The translations under genes and the position numbers were made by a program. Positions 1-15,000 of a DNA stretch of 64,000 nt are shown piece by piece. The notes under the pieces are model-generated. The model worked only from the letters and a program-made list of their open reading frames with translations. It ran no database searches and was not told the DNA's origin. The stretch is from Yamagishiella unicocca (Eukaryota > Chlorophyta > Chlorophyceae > Chlamydomonadales > Volvocaceae). Where the stretch lies: assembly GCA_003116995.1 (NCBI GenBank), contig BDSL01000145.1, positions 62,001 to 126,000 of the forward strand. Direction: 5' to 3'. Position 1 is the stretch's first letter; the number at the start of each line of letters is the position of its first letter.

Positions 1-3000
1 CTCCTTACCGCTGCACCAAAATGTCGACGCCCTGGGACAGCTGTCGGAGGCGCAAATCGCTGCTCTTAGCGTTCCTGCCGTAGGTCTGGACAGCAATGAC
101 GTACTCGAACTTGGACGCCACCATCGCGTCTACCCAGCGCTCGTAATCGGCATCCGTAATTCCTGCCAAGCAGGAAGCAATCAACTGTATGTACGAGACG
201 CCGAGCGACCCTGACCGCCGCCGCGGGTGGGACGACATGAAGGCACGTACGACACCCATTTCTTAACCCAGCAGCTACGTACCCAGCGGCGTCGGGTATT
301 CCATGCGGCAGAGGACCTTCAGCGCTCGCTCGTAGCACATCATGCCGCGAACGGTACGCGCCAACAGCTGGCCGCGGAAGGAAGCCCACAGCTGCAGCTC
401 CGTACGATAATCAAACATGATGCCCCCTGGTATCGGGGAGTACAAATTGAAACTGTTAACCGTCAGGACGCGGTTTAAAACGGTGCAGCTACCCAGTTCA
501 CACGTGCCTGATTAATAGCACTTTCCCGTGATGCGGTGCATAGATGGTGGGGAAGGGCGGAATGCAATCTTGCGGGAAGTGTTGCAACAGACGTATTTCT
601 TACATCAGCTCGGAGCAAATGTGGCGGACAACAAGGAGAGAAATGGCAAAATCCAAGGCGACGAAATATGGGGCCAAACAAGCACGTGCGTGCTAACGGG
701 CTCAGATGCCGTACTAGGCCGGAATACGACTAAAAGGCACTCACCCGGCCCGAAGTCGAGCTCTGTGATCTGGCCCCAGTCAGGGACCTCCGTCTCGTGT
801 CCGACAAGACGGCGCATTCGCTCCTTGAAGTTGCTCCACTCGAACGCGAACATGGCCCGTAGGTAAGCCATTAACGAGAAACCGTCGTCCGTCTCGGACA
901 GCAAGTCGGTGACTGTCACGTCAGGAACGAGCAGATGTGAAATAACACTTCAGTGGACAAACCGATAATGCCATTGGCATGCTTCGTCCGTTTGGTGCAC
1001 ATGTACAAGATGCAGAACAGATGCGATACAGATGCCTGTATCACCAAGAGCCTGTGCAAAACCCATTCTCGCCTAGACGATCAGAACTTGCAGTGGCAGG
1101 TAAGCATATTTAATTATTGCCGGATGCGATGTTCGTGCTTACAAGGCAAGTGCACTGCCGGGTACTTGGTATCGCCCCCAGCCCGTAACATGATCTTTGC
1201 GAGCCTCTCATGCAGGTCTCCACTCACTTCTTTTCTTCGGCAACCCCAGTTCCTCGGCCGATAGCCCCGACTCCACGGCGTACAGCACATCCTCCTCGTA
1301 AGCTGGCGTCAGCACGGACCAACTCAGCATGAACTCTAAGCTTTGTGGCTTGTCCAGCGACGGATGCCCCAGGCTGCCGAAAGCAAGTGCAAAACAAGGT
1401 GGGAAGGGACAATTGATCGTGCAACGCATGCAGTGGCATAGTATCTCCTATACAAAAATACTAGGTGATGTAGAGAGGGCCTCGTCGCCGCACCTCGACA
1501 TGGTATAATGGTCCTCGCGAATGGTCCCTTGGCCTGGTTGCTAATGGCAGCAACTAACGTAGGTGACGAGCGCAAACATGTCCATGGTGCGGAAAAGCAG
1601 CATTGCGTGTTCATTTTGCGTTGCCGGATCTTGGTGTAGCGCACATGTTTTCCGCAAGACACGCAATACACAAGAGCGCACGCCCTGTCACGACTGGAAG
1701 GCACTCGCACTACTTCAGTATGCAACGGCTGCGCTGTATTATAAGCTTGCGCGTGGGCAACGGCGTCTCCCTTCCGTATTTGCACTAAGTGTGTAAATCA
1801 CACCTGTGGGTTCACGCAAGGCAGCAGGTTTCATATTTCATATTTCATAATGAACCTTTGATACCGGGACCTCAAATCCAGTAGCGGCCGGATACGTGTA
1901 ACCATCGACTCTTGAATTCCTGTTTGGACGTAACATCGCGGGCCGGATGTTCCGACAAGTTCATCGCAATACTCTGGGGGATCGCACCTGTTGATGAAGA
2001 ATCCAAGGACGCGCTGCGCCTCCTCGCCTTGCGGCGTCGCATCCGCAGACGTAGTAGTAAGCATCTGGCGGAGAACGGTTGTCACCTGCAACAACACGCA
2101 CCGGAAGGAAAGCGACGACCAGAAAATAAGACAATTGGCACCGACGCCCGCCGCGCAAAACCGTTTGAATGTCACAAATCCCTGCAGAGCAGCGACACTA
2201 CACGGTAAATCGGCAAGGCGGAAGGCGCGGACCGCGCGGTCTGGCAAAGGAAGCAGGAAGAGCGGGCGGTTTTAGCAGACGGAATTGGAGGCTAGGGAAA
2301 TACCCGTTTGGTCGACGAACTGGTGACGTGTGTATCGCACACAGGCGCCGAATCTGGAGGTTCCAGGTCGGGGAGGTGCCCCGGGTGTGACTGGTTGTTC
2401 GCACTGGGTCTGAGATGCTGAAGTGCTGCTGGGGTCACGAACCTGCAGCAACACGTTCGTGTTGGTTATGAGATCCTCCATAGCCACGGCCCGCTTGAGG
2501 CACTGCTTGAGACCCTCGGGGTCTTGCCGAACCTACGGGTCGCCCAAAATCAACAGGGATGGGTTGGGCAAAAGGTTAAAATCGTGGATGTCTGTAATCA
2601 CAGCTGTGATTGGTTAACATGGTTGTGTGCAAGGTGGCGACCAACACGTTGCGAGAGGAGGCGCTCTGAACGTAAGCCATTGTACCACTTTCCTTTTTGT
2701 CGGAAGCCACGCGTGCAATCGCGTTATTCAACCATATGTACCTAAACCTGTACGGCGGCTACAAAAGCGCCAAACCCTTTCCGCAGAAGTTGCCGCCCTT
2801 CATCGCACACATCCCACTGAAAGATCAGAAGCGTTCCACAGGCCTCGGCAGCCTTCGAGCGCATGCTCCAGGGCTTGGCCCCACGAACAAGCCTCAGCCG
2901 AGCTTGGCAAGCCAACCTGATAGTTGCTTACCCGCTGCTGCATGTCCTGCACGACTTCAAACAGCGTGAGAGCCCCGTCAAGTTCCTCTTCCGACACCCG

Positions 3001-6000
3001 CCCCAGCTCCCACATCTTCTGGACCGCATAGCACTCCGACTCCAGACCGTTCAAGATGGCGAGAAGGTGCTCGGCAAAGTCCTGCATGGGGGACAAGCAC
3101 AACAGCAACTCATTGTCGTCCCGCTCCGCCATAGCGATAATCAGGCAGTTGTGTGGACAACATGGCAGCTAACCCCAGACATACTGCCCGTAACCCCACA
3201 ACACGCACCTTAATGTCAAATGGCACCTCCCGCTTGCGGATTGCCTGCTCGACCAGGCTAATGAGCTTGATGGCACTGTCGAACGACTTCTTGCGCATGT
3301 TGATGTGCTTCACATTGATGATCCCACCGTAGAGCGAGGTGGTCATGATTACGTGCGCGTGCTTGCCGGACATAATACCCAGCTGGCACGCAAGCCAGGT
3401 GATCAACACGCGGAACTCAGTCAGAACCATCACCTGGGTACAGGGGACGGTAAAGTAGCGGTATGTTTACGGCATTGGACGATAACTACATAGCGCATCA
3501 ACTCTCGGACGTCGGACAACTTGCGACTTACAAGCGGCGCGCCCCATCCCCGAACGCTGTTTCTCTCAGCAGGGGGTGACCCCACAACTCCCACTAATTC
3601 CCCATCGCATTGGGAAATGAGCCCACAAACGAAAACAGCTTCCAGGCTGTTAGGAGTAGCTCACCTGTGCGGTGGTTACACGACCCGTGTCCACCACCTT
3701 CCGGATCTGGCCGGCGAAGAAGAACGTGGGCAGCAAGATCGGGCGAAGGCCGTGCAGCTTGCCAGACGATTCGAGCCTGAATGCAAGAAGGCAGGGCGGG
3801 CGCGACGTGGGAATGATCAAGTGCAGGATTCGTGCAATTATCAAAGTGCAATGTTCCTTGGAAAGTGTTCCCGGTATTAGGACAAGTCCTTATCATCATG
3901 TTCACAACGAAACGTACCCCAAGCAAACTCACAGAAGGAAACCAACGTTACCGACTATCGGCGTGCATCCCCACTCATATCTGAAACATGTCGTCTCGCT
4001 GCAGTATCCTACGTACGCAACTTGTGCACGTTCTTACGCTGTTCAATGCTTATGAGGGCGGTCATACGTTGCGCTTCCTTCTAAACTAGGACAACTCCCT
4101 AGGCGCCAGTAGAGTTGAGTGCTGCCGCGGGTGTGCAGTGTCCGTACCCCGGGGCCCCGCTGTCCTCCACGCTGCTGTCCCCGGCGGCATCACGGCGCCA
4201 ACCCGGCGCACCCACCCACCTGACAAACTTGAGCAGGTCCATCTCCTTGTCCGAAATGAGGTCCCCGTCGCGCAAGTCATCGCAGATCGCGTCCCAAGCC
4301 TCCGCAAAGCTGCTCCACATCATCATCTGCTCGGACACCACGTCCAGCTCGTCCTCCTCCATGTTCTGCAGGTCTTCCGTCCCCATAAGGACCATGCTGT
4401 TCCGGACCAAACGAAGGAGGGACCACAGCTTCAGACCGTGGCTGGCATGCGGCGGTCTAGTTACGGAGCCGCAGAATGTGCAACGATCATAGTGTTTCGC
4501 TGCCGTAGTACCGACGCTCAGACTAAGGATGTCGTGGTGTGCACGCCCGCCACTACTAGTTGCACCTCATGTGCAGCGTTCGGGTTTCTGGATCACAACA
4601 CCGAAACCACGGCTCGTGCGTGACACATGTCACCACAAGCACCCACCATTACTCTCCTGCCAACTCACATGCACAGCAGCCAACCGGTTGACAACTGTCA
4701 GCGCCCAAGCACACCAGCAAAGCACGCGTCGGCCCAGACCACTGAAGGCAACCCCTGTTCACAGCCTACCTGGTCGTACGCGTCGCCAGGTCGCGCTTCA
4801 CCACCTGCGCCGCGACGCTGTGCTGCCGCTCCCATTTCTTTGCAAACTGCTTCTGCTCAAAATTTGTACTCCCAGCCGCACTAATGGACTTGACGCGCTG
4901 GATCGTACCCGAGGCAACGAATGAAGCCTTGCGATTGAGCAGGGCGCTGCCCGTCATGCTCTTTTGGCGTTGGATGCCGAAGCCCGCGGCAGCGGGCCCA
5001 ACCGACGCGTGTCGGCCGACAATGCCACTGCGAACGCTGCGGTCCTTGCTGTGGACCGAAGCATCAGTCGCACGGCTGCGCTCCTTGCCGTGAACCGATA
5101 CATCACGGCCGCGCTCCCTGCCGTGAACTGATGCATCTCCAGCACGACCGCGATCCTTGCCAGCCATGTCCTCGTCCTCCTCATCCATGTCACCGCCACC
5201 AGGTTTCGACTTGAAGAAGGTCGAGAAAAAACCTGCGCCACGCTGCTGCCGAGCCGGCGCCCTGAGCGACGGTTGCGAGGTGAGACGGGCGGCGTGGAGG
5301 GTTTCATAGGATGGAGCCCTTGGTGCGTCATAATCGTACCAACCCAATGCACGGCATGGCTACAACCACAAGAATAAGACTGGGACTCACGATGCGAATA
5401 TGTTTTTCTTGGCTCTGGCGGCCTTGGGCGCTCCCAAGTCGGCGTTGTCTTCTTCAAACGCGCCCGATAATGAGACTGCACCAGGAGGGGACGATGACAA
5501 TTAGTGGTTACCGTCATTCCAGACGGTGCAGAGGTGTATAAAAAACGAACCGACCCTGTTGCCAGTATGTGCTTCGGATGTGTGGCGGCCCCGCACCAAG
5601 ATGATATATTCAGGTATCTCATCCTGGTCTGGAGCCGCCACAGATGTCTCTAAAAGCAATACCGCCATTGGTCGACGGGAGACACTATATTTACATTCAG
5701 CCACCTTACATCCCCCATCCAATCGCATGCCCCTTGCTGTCCTATTGCCCGTTGCCCAACAACCCTTGTCAATACGCATCGTCCGGTACGCAGAGTCTTT
5801 TGGTAGCGTACAGGCGCACACCTGTCAAGCCCTTGAACTTGTTACTGGTGAAGCGGACCGAGCCAGGAATTCGCCCTCCCCGTCCCTCGTTGTCCAGTTC
5901 GCCATCACCATCATCGTCGTCACCGTCGTGGCCACCCGCGCCCGCGCCGTCAACGTTAAAGCTCACGCGGCCGGAGGATGGCTCCTGCGAGCCACTGCGG

Positions 6001-9000
6001 TCGCTGTCCACCCGCATCACCGGTACCTCAGACAGCAGCACAAACGGCTGTCGCCGCCTGCGCAAGGACGATGAAAGGAAGATGAGGGTTGCCGATGTGG
6101 GTTAACCAACAATGGTGCGTTGCAGCAAAACGGAGCCGCGAGAAGCCATGGACAACGACATCATGGGAAGTTCGTAGCATTAGGCTAAGAATGCCTAGCC
6201 AAGCCAAGGGAGATGTGCGGACGGGCGCAGGAGGCGTAATGCCAGCAGGGGCAGTCGAACGGGGGAATGAGCACTCCCTGCACATCCGTGGGAGCCGCCG
6301 GTACCCTATCCACGCGGCTGTCCTAGAGTAGTGGTAGTATTAACCTTTCCTACCGAGTACACCAGTAGCTACCGCCTGGCCACGCAGTCTGGACCAGCTG
6401 AAACGCACTAGCATTCGTGGCGGTGATCCTGGCCTAGCTCACCAACCTACAGCTGCTACCCCATATTTTCCAAAGCGATTATGCGGACAATTGCCCGAAC
6501 CCAAACCTGGCTTTCAGCAAACAAAGCAATATCGTAGATCGACGACCCGGAGCAATAAATGCGCAATAGCAGCCGCAGTGCTCCCTCGGGGGACTGCACT
6601 CGCACGCACCGCGCCTCCGCCGGCTCGCCATCCGAAGGAATGCCGCTGTCGGACGCCTCTTGCAGCGGCCGCCCATCCGGGCCCACGAGGGTTACCCCCT
6701 CGCCAACAGGTCCTCGGTGCACCCGTGCGCCGCCAGGCTGCTCCCGGCGCTGCTGGTGCGGGAGCTCGGTGTCAGCATCCACATCCCTGGCGGCATCATC
6801 GTCATTGGCCCCCTCCTCCTGCCACACCTCAATCTCCGTCTCCGGTTTCCATCCGTGAACACGGAGCGAGGCAAACGCAGGGCCCGGGGCAACGACCGCA
6901 TCCCTGCTGTGCGGCTCATCCTGCGGCTTGTGTCGCCATGGCCAAAAACGCCACTGCCGTGAGGGTGCATGCTCGCCGCCGCGCTGGCGCTCCGGCCGGT
7001 AATGGTGCGACATTGGGTCGCTCGCTGGATCGTAGTCTGCGTGCGCAGGCCCAAGCAGCTCCTCCGGCTGCCATGCGGGATGTCGTGCGGTTCGGGAGTC
7101 TTCCGTCTGCTGCAGAGCAGCCCTAGTCCTGGGAGGCATCGCGATGGCCGCGGCGATAGTGTCCGACAGGGAATGCCGGCGGGGATCCAGCTCCGGAGAG
7201 CTCTCCAAGGACTCCGCCACAGGCTCAGGCTGCACCTGAAGAGTGGAGGACAGTGGCAGTACAGCGTGCAGGAGGGAGTACGGGCAGTCGTACTAGTGAT
7301 GTGGCTGCTGCTGCAGACGTGCTTGAGCCTGGACAACCTGTCCAACATGAACATCAAAAACACCCTCATACACTAGGGCCGCAGTGCTTCCTTGTCCTCA
7401 GCCTGTTGCGTCTGTCTCATCACCTGGTTGTTCTTGCGCGCCAGGAGAGCCGCTGCCAGGGCCGAGGTCCCCAGCGTTTTCATCATGCCCTTCACGCCGC
7501 CACCCTGCGGCGCGCCATCGCCAGGTGCGGAACCGCGGCGACCTCCAAACCTCCCACTCGGTGCACCACCGGAAGACCCATCAACGGTGGCAATATTGGG
7601 CAGCAGCCCCGTCAACGAAGAGCGTGTCCCGGTCGTCGGCGCTTCGCCAGCAGCTGAACCACGCCAGCCAAACAGGCCGCCGGTTCCCGCTGCTTTGGCA
7701 TGGGTTTCCTTGTAGTCCTGTCCGACAAGCGGTGCCGCGCCGCGGCCGTTGCGTGAGACCATCGGCCGGAACGCCGCGCCCTCGGTCTGGACGCCGGCAC
7801 CCCCGCCGCCCCCGCTAGCGGCCGCACTACTCCGGGGATCAGTTCTACCAGCTACAACGGAATTGGTGGTTGTTCCAGGACGTGTGTTGGCGGCCGTTCC
7901 TGGTGCGTGGGTGTTCACGGCGCGTACGGCCTTCCCTTCCACCTCATTCGATGGCCCTGCCTTGCCGGCTTGCATGTTGATTTTACGCTCCTTGAGCATC
8001 AGGCCCTGCAAAGAGGAGGAAAGCAGAAGTCGCAATTGGCGCTGAGAAAACAACGGTTTACATGACATGCAAAGACCCGGACCGCGGTCCAGATACCCAC
8101 GCCGTTAGCAACATGTGCGACAGGGGGGACTACACCCGCCCCTTACGACACGCGACGCGGGCTTCCATGGTCACCACCTTCTCCCCGGGGTAACAACCAA
8201 CACGCTTTCATCTGCCCCAGGGCACCGGGGATGAGCACAACGTGCTGTTTCCTCAGGAAGGCGGGTTGAAACCACGACAGGCACGTAATTGCGGCGTGGC
8301 GCAGACCGCGCAGGCCCTCATTGAGCAGCATGCCTGTCGAGGTACCTCAGTGCGTCTCAGTGGGCACCGCAAGACTGAAACCGTAGCAAGGACACGTATG
8401 TGACCAATACCGGAAAGATATGACCCTACGGATCCATGAAAAACCGTGCCCCTGCCGTGTCGTGTCGTTGCGCTATCATTAACATCATCACTGGCGTTTT
8501 CATCACCTTTCCCTACCTGCTTGGCCTTGATCTCTTCGGGTGTTACAATCTTTATTTTGAACATTAAGCCGTCGCTGATCGCCACGTTCTTCTTGCCACC
8601 CTCGCCTTCCCCTCCGGTGGTTTCGTCCGCATTGGCGGCATCCTGCGCGTTGGCGCTGATTGTATGAAACAGCAGGTTCTTCTGGTTATCGTTGCCGGTG
8701 AATGACATGCACCTGATCCACCACCTGTGGGCATCGGGTGGAGAACCGTCACAAGTTGCCCCAAAATGGGGCCGAGTCGTCACACAATACGCGCAGGATA
8801 GCGCACGCGCCAGCCGAAGGAAACAGGTGACAATACCTCCTTCCCTAGTCCTCACCGCGGTGGAGACTTGTGGAACTCGCGCACCAGATCGTCCCACGAG
8901 GACACCACGCCAAGGTCCAGCTTGATGAGGCCGTGGTAGATGCCAAAGGCGGTCACAATGAACTGGTAGAAAAGCGCCGTGTCGAAAAGTGCTACAATGA

Positions 9001-12000
9001 TGAAGGGAACAATGCGCGCGGCCACGAGGATCCAATCTCCGCCCACGCACGGAAGCGTCACCCCACCGGGAAACCTGTAGACAGGCCCCTTGCAGCCCAA
9101 CCAATTCGCCGTGAGCAACAGCCGAATCTGTGGGCGGTCGAAGGAGGTAAGCGGTGGCGTTGATATTGCAAAATGTAAGGCAAAACATACGAACAAACTG
9201 AGGAAGTGAAATGGGAGATGGACATACATGGGTCTGGGCTGGTCAGGAATGGCACAAAAAGCGCAACAAGTATACATGTCGATTACGGGATCTGTATAGT
9301 GGCAGTTGCAGGCTGCGCTGCGCATATGACGTGTGTGGGGTTTTAGTTTGGAGTCCAACGTCCCGACCATCACATACCGGCTTGACGACTGGCTTGTGGA
9401 TGACAAAATAGTCGAAGGGTACTTTCATGGCAAGCACCAGCAGCCAGAAAAACACGTTATAACTGAAGTTCTTCCAGTTCATCTTCATGTCGTTGTACAT
9501 CCAAGTCCTGGGTTGTGGACGTGAGCTCCAATTTTGGAAGTATGACGGAAGCCGCAGCGCTTGGGTGAGGCTGATCGCGTAGCTGTAGCGGGGCAGGATG
9601 TTACGACACGGCAGGGCGTTCCCAATTAGTTTGTTGACGACGAAGCAAAGTGCAATAATGAGGCCGACGTCACCGTGACATTGCCGCATCAATCCCCAGC
9701 AGGAATACGACAGCAGCAGGACAACCAATAGGTGCTGGGCCTGCCGTAAGCCAAGTCAAGCCCTTCCGGAGGCTCCAGGCTCACCCGTCCCTTGTGGTCA
9801 GCAAGAAGTGCACCACGTGTAAGCCCGAGTAGCCGGCCGCTACGTAGCCCCAGTAATCGAGTGCCATATTGCGCCAGGAGCTCTCCGCGAACTGCATCGT
9901 GTAGAAGATACTGAGCAGCGTCGAGATAATAAGCCACTCCAGCAGGCCGCCAAACAATCCGTAAATCGGAGCGCCTGCCGTGGGTTCGGGTGCAAAGGGT
10001 CGGACCGAGGACACTCGATTGGCGCATGGGGCAGGAGTATGGAGGCAAGTCCCGATAGGACAACGAACATGGCTGAACTGGGCCACACAAGGCAAGTCAG
10101 GCATGCGGCACATGCAACACGCCGTTGCTTTCCGTCATTTTGTGCGTCACATGCGCGCCGCAATACCTCATCCTGCCAAGAACACCCGGACCTCTTAAGG
10201 ACATGTGCCTCCGCCAGCCCCTCCGAGAGGATTACTTGGGAGCAATGCCCCGGCAGCAATCTACGGCACTGAAGACCCAGCAAAGGTGATTCCCATGCTT
10301 TGCGGAAAGCCAGTGCAATAAGAGCATCCCCGCAAAGGCAGTTTGTGACGGCAGTTTATGGGAGCTGACCGACACGCAATCTTCTGCTACAGCACAGCTT
10401 CCACCAATCAAAGGATGGCGTGATTGCGGCTGCATACTGCATGGCATGGCCGCCAAACTCGTGCACGCTCGGCACAGAGGCAACTGGCTTACCCTCTATC
10501 TCCAACACCCGCTCGGGTTGCATCGCCTGAAGCTCCTTGATTGACATTCGCCGGCCCTGCGGGGGCACGACAAACCACATTGGCAATGCAGCATCGGAGG
10601 TCTAAGAAACGTACAAGCCAGAGACACTGCGCTGTGGCCTCAACATCGCTTCCCCAACCACGAATCTCTGCACATCTCTGCCGCTGCCCAGTGCCGGGGG
10701 CGCATCACGCAAATGTCGGGAAGAGCACCGAACCTGTAATTGCAGGTTGCTCGAGGCATGTGCCGAACCATAATTTGCCTATTCACCTACCGGCGCAAGG
10801 TTATTCCCAGGACCTTGAGTTTGCTTCATCATCAGCAGCCGGTCTGCTATGTTGCCACTCCCGACCGCGGCTCCACCACGGCCCTTGCGGCCAGGCGCCT
10901 GGACTGCGTTGACCTGTGCGGGCGGCAACGCGATGTGCAGACAAACAGGAGGCAAACAGTACAAGCCACGCGTACTCGATGAACAAGGGACGGCGTTCCG
11001 GTACTCGTAGGTTCGGGCACACGGGGAACGCAGGCACACTAAGCCAGGAGCCCCAGAGAGAGGACGCGACTTTTCTAGCCGAGACGGCGTACAGCCCGAA
11101 GGTGAAATGCCAAGGGCAAGGTACGGTGCAAAATTGGCGTCCTAAACGCACGCGACGTCCCTCAAGATGTTACAGCCTTCATGCCGTATGCGATCCAGCT
11201 GCACGCGTATACGGTATGTCACAATGCACGCATGGGCGCGCGCAACGCTCGCAGGCGGCTAGTCCCGTTTGTTCGCTGCCTAGCGGTGATGTCAGGGGTT
11301 GGTCGCTGCCGCACCTTGTCCATCTTGTAGTACCCTTTCCGGTCGTAGATCTTGGTCATGGTCGTTTGCACAGGCTCAGGGACCGGCATCGTCATCATCC
11401 AGTTGGCCACTCGCTCGAGCCAGGTCAGCCACGCATGGGTAAGGATAGCGCTGCTTACGACCCGCCAGTCCCACCCAGCGAATGCCTGAGGAAACAAAAA
11501 CCAAACGATGTGAGGCCGATAAAATGAACGTGGTCAAGGCGTGCCGAGCGGACCCCCCCGTCAGCCGCACCTGCGCTTGCATCAGGTGAAACAGCACCAT
11601 GTGGAAGGCGTAGACCCGGAAGAAGGCGCGGTAGATGCCCCACCAAGACCGGCGCTCTCGGTATGTCTTGACAAAAACGCGGTGGCGCCACCACTCGGCA
11701 GCCACCTGCACAGCGTGCAGGGGGATATCTGATCTATTGGGGTACCCCAAGTGGCCATGCGGTAGGCTATGGGTTGAGGGCGGGCTGCTGAGGGTGGTGG
11801 AAGCCTGTGCCCTGTGGAAGCCTGTGCCCTGTAGAAGCCTGTGCCCTGTAGAAGCCTGTGCCCTGTAGAAGCCTGTGCCCTGTAGAAGCCTGTGCCCTGT
11901 GGAAGCCTGTGCCCTAGGAACGTACACCGATCTCGGGTGCTTTACATTCAGCACCTACCTGGGGGTCAAACCTATTGTTAATGACGGTGCGGCCCAGGAA

Positions 12001-15000
12001 GCCGAGGCTGCTCAGCGACTGGTAGGCGTCATTGGTCGCGCCTGTCGCGATGTCGTACGGCGTAACCCGCAGCTCCAGGATTGCGCCGTACACGACGTCC
12101 CGGCACGTCAGCGACTCGTTGAAGTCGTCGTAACCCAACCTGGTGGGGACACAAGAGAAACAAGGTTACCTGCTGATGGCATACTTTATGTCAATGAGGA
12201 TAAGACATAAGAGGGCAGAAGGCGAGCGTTGGGCCTCCCAGCCGTCGCAAGCAAAGCATCCCGACCTGTCAGGAGGGTATTTAGCCCGCCCTTCCCCAAC
12301 CGCAGCCCTCGGCTTGGCAATTACGCTCTGCCACTCCCCACCTGTGGGCCGTGTCTACACCTAGCGTGGACAGATGGTCGATCTCATAGCTCATGACGTA
12401 GAAAATGGGAGTGACAATGCGGTCCATGAAGAAGCCGCCGTCGCCGTACGACACTAGATCCGCGAGCAGCTCGCGGTCGGACATAGGAACATCAGTAGTA
12501 GACAGCCGCGTCAATATGCTGCTCATCTTGCCGCAGTCCTCCGGCCGCATGTCCTGTGGCACGTGGGGTAGGTGAAGGTGCAGGTGCGGGGCCCCAAGCG
12601 GGTGACATCCAAGAGCAAATGAAATCGGCATCGCACGTAATGATACAACGATTGCACACCAGTTGAATAATGACAAAGTCTGCTCAAAGGCCGAGGATCA
12701 GCTACCAAGGCGGTCAAAGGACAGATGCCATCACGGCCGCCCTCGCAGCCCCTTTGCCAGCCACGCACCGCTGGGCGGATGCAGATCTGTACTTGCAGCT
12801 CCCTAATTAGGTGTTGGTGCGTGTTGCGCAGCTGCGGCAGCCGATCGCGCGCGTTCGTGACCCTATCGGGCGACCCGGAGTTCCAGAGGTCCGCCATGAT
12901 GTACGAATGGTTCATGCACCAGAAGATCATCCACATGGCCTCGGGACAGAAGCGGATGTTGGCGGACTCCTGAATGTCACGGAGGAAGATTGGGGGCGGA
13001 AGTGCTTTGCACTCAGGTTGACCTTTCACCGATTGCAAACTGCTTACTGAAGCCGGTGCACAAATGTGCGGGTCTCGATATCGTTACAGCCTGCACCTTG
13101 CAAGCAAACACGACGCAAGTACCCCATAGTATGGACCCCAAAACTTCGTTCGTACCGTGAAAATTAAGAAGTACAGTGCAAGCTCGCACAGCAGCCCGTT
13201 GATAATGTGGTGCTCGGAGAATACGCGCTCGCGCAGGTCATCCGTGAATCGCTGGGCGCGCGGCGACAGCCGCTGCATCTTGGTCCATTGCATCTGCAGC
13301 GATCAAAGGGCGCCGTATCAGGACACCATTCATGGAATGTGGAGTTGGAATAGTCAAGTGCTGGCTCCGTCAACCGCCGGGGCGCACGCATCGGCGATGG
13401 CAGAGGTACAGTAAGGCGAACATCGGCAGTGCATGAGCCATTCCTCGCGTTCCCTGCAGCCTTGCGCCCCCACTGCCGCAGAGCATCCCCTCGACTGTGC
13501 GCGTATGCTAGCCAAGTACGTATGCCAAGTACTGTTCTCCTCGGCCGTCAGTCAGTCTACAGCACATGCCAACGTAGGGGCTGCCTAATAATACTGTCAA
13601 CCGATACGCTACGATTAGCATGACTTTTTGGTGTTTGCGCCACGTTCTTGCATCTTGTAGACCGTAGGGTTACACGAGTCAATGACGGCTAACTGCTGTG
13701 CACGTTGGCAGGCAGGTCGTAATCAACCAAAAGGCTAGAATCCACCCAGCTGATCCCTTGTGCACGCCAGCCGCCGCCAAAGACCTGGAGGAGAGGTCTG
13801 GGAGCGCGGCCTCCCGCCTCATGACACAGCAACCCAACCCGACCAATCAACGGAATCCCTCGCACCTCGTAGCTGTAGAAGATAGTAGAGTGGAACTCGA
13901 ACAACGCCTTCGCAAACCGCTCATCGTCCGTGTCCTCGCCGCGGTGACGACGCACGTAGCCGTTCTTCACAAGCAGCTGTATCAGGTGGTCAGCGGCTAC
14001 GAAGATCGCCGCCGGAACGTACTCACGCTTAGCGTCATCTTTCGTGGAGGGGCGTGGGTTGAAGGCCTGCGCGCGGGTCAAGAGCAACACGAAATGTGAA
14101 GGGATGCGGATAGTCGGGATCTCCGTGCTGCAGGAATCCAAACTCTCTCATCATATCATTGTGCCGGGCTTCATACAGCATAGCCCGCACAGCGCCCCGG
14201 GGCTGTCGTACATTAATGTCATAATTTCCTCGTCGACACGTCCTTCGCTGCAGCTGTCCAACCAGCCCCCTACTTCGGCCAGCCTCACCTACCCCCGTGC
14301 TGGCCCTGTCAACAACTATTCCTGGCCCTGTCAACCGCTTTTCCTGGCCCTGTCAACCGCTTTTCCTGACCCTGTCAACCGTTTTTCTCGCCCCCCTCCC
14401 CGTGCTGGTCGCCCCAATTAGGTCGTGCCCGTCAGCTTCCATAAGAATTGGCAAATAGATTTGTGAGGTCAGCCGCTATCGTGGCAAGTCAATATACAGG
14501 CAAGCAGCAGTCCACAGCAGCATCCCACGCTGCGTGCAAGCCCATCCATTTCTGCGCCCTCTCCCCTGCGTGAGCGCTACGAAGCCATCATGAGAAACAT
14601 AGTTTACCACAGCCAGCCACCTGGAACTTTTGTGCCTAGCTTTACGTAACTGCGTAAGGCCAAATCCGTGTCGCTCTCAGACCCTACACGCGACATGTTA
14701 TGCTTCTGGCCCCCGCACCTGAAAGCCGAACACGCGGCCCACGCGCCACACGGCGCCAAACACCAGACTGTCCCAGTGACCGGTCGTGATGATTGGTAGC
14801 TTGATTGTGCTGCGTGCCTTGGGAGGGGCCGCAGTGGTTACCCCCGACGGCGCAACCTTGCTTGTCATGGACGGCATCGCGGAAGCTGCCGCCGATGCTG
14901 CTGCGGACGCTGCTGCCGACGCAACTGCAGCAAAGCGAGCACCTGGCTCCTGCCCTGCAACCGTAGACATCGGCCGTAAGCCGCCAAAGCTCCCTGCCTC

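Noticed and set aside
11800..11915. The 17-bp array as a CRISPR array
   Set aside because: The units are contiguous with no spacers, and the context is a eukaryotic intron.
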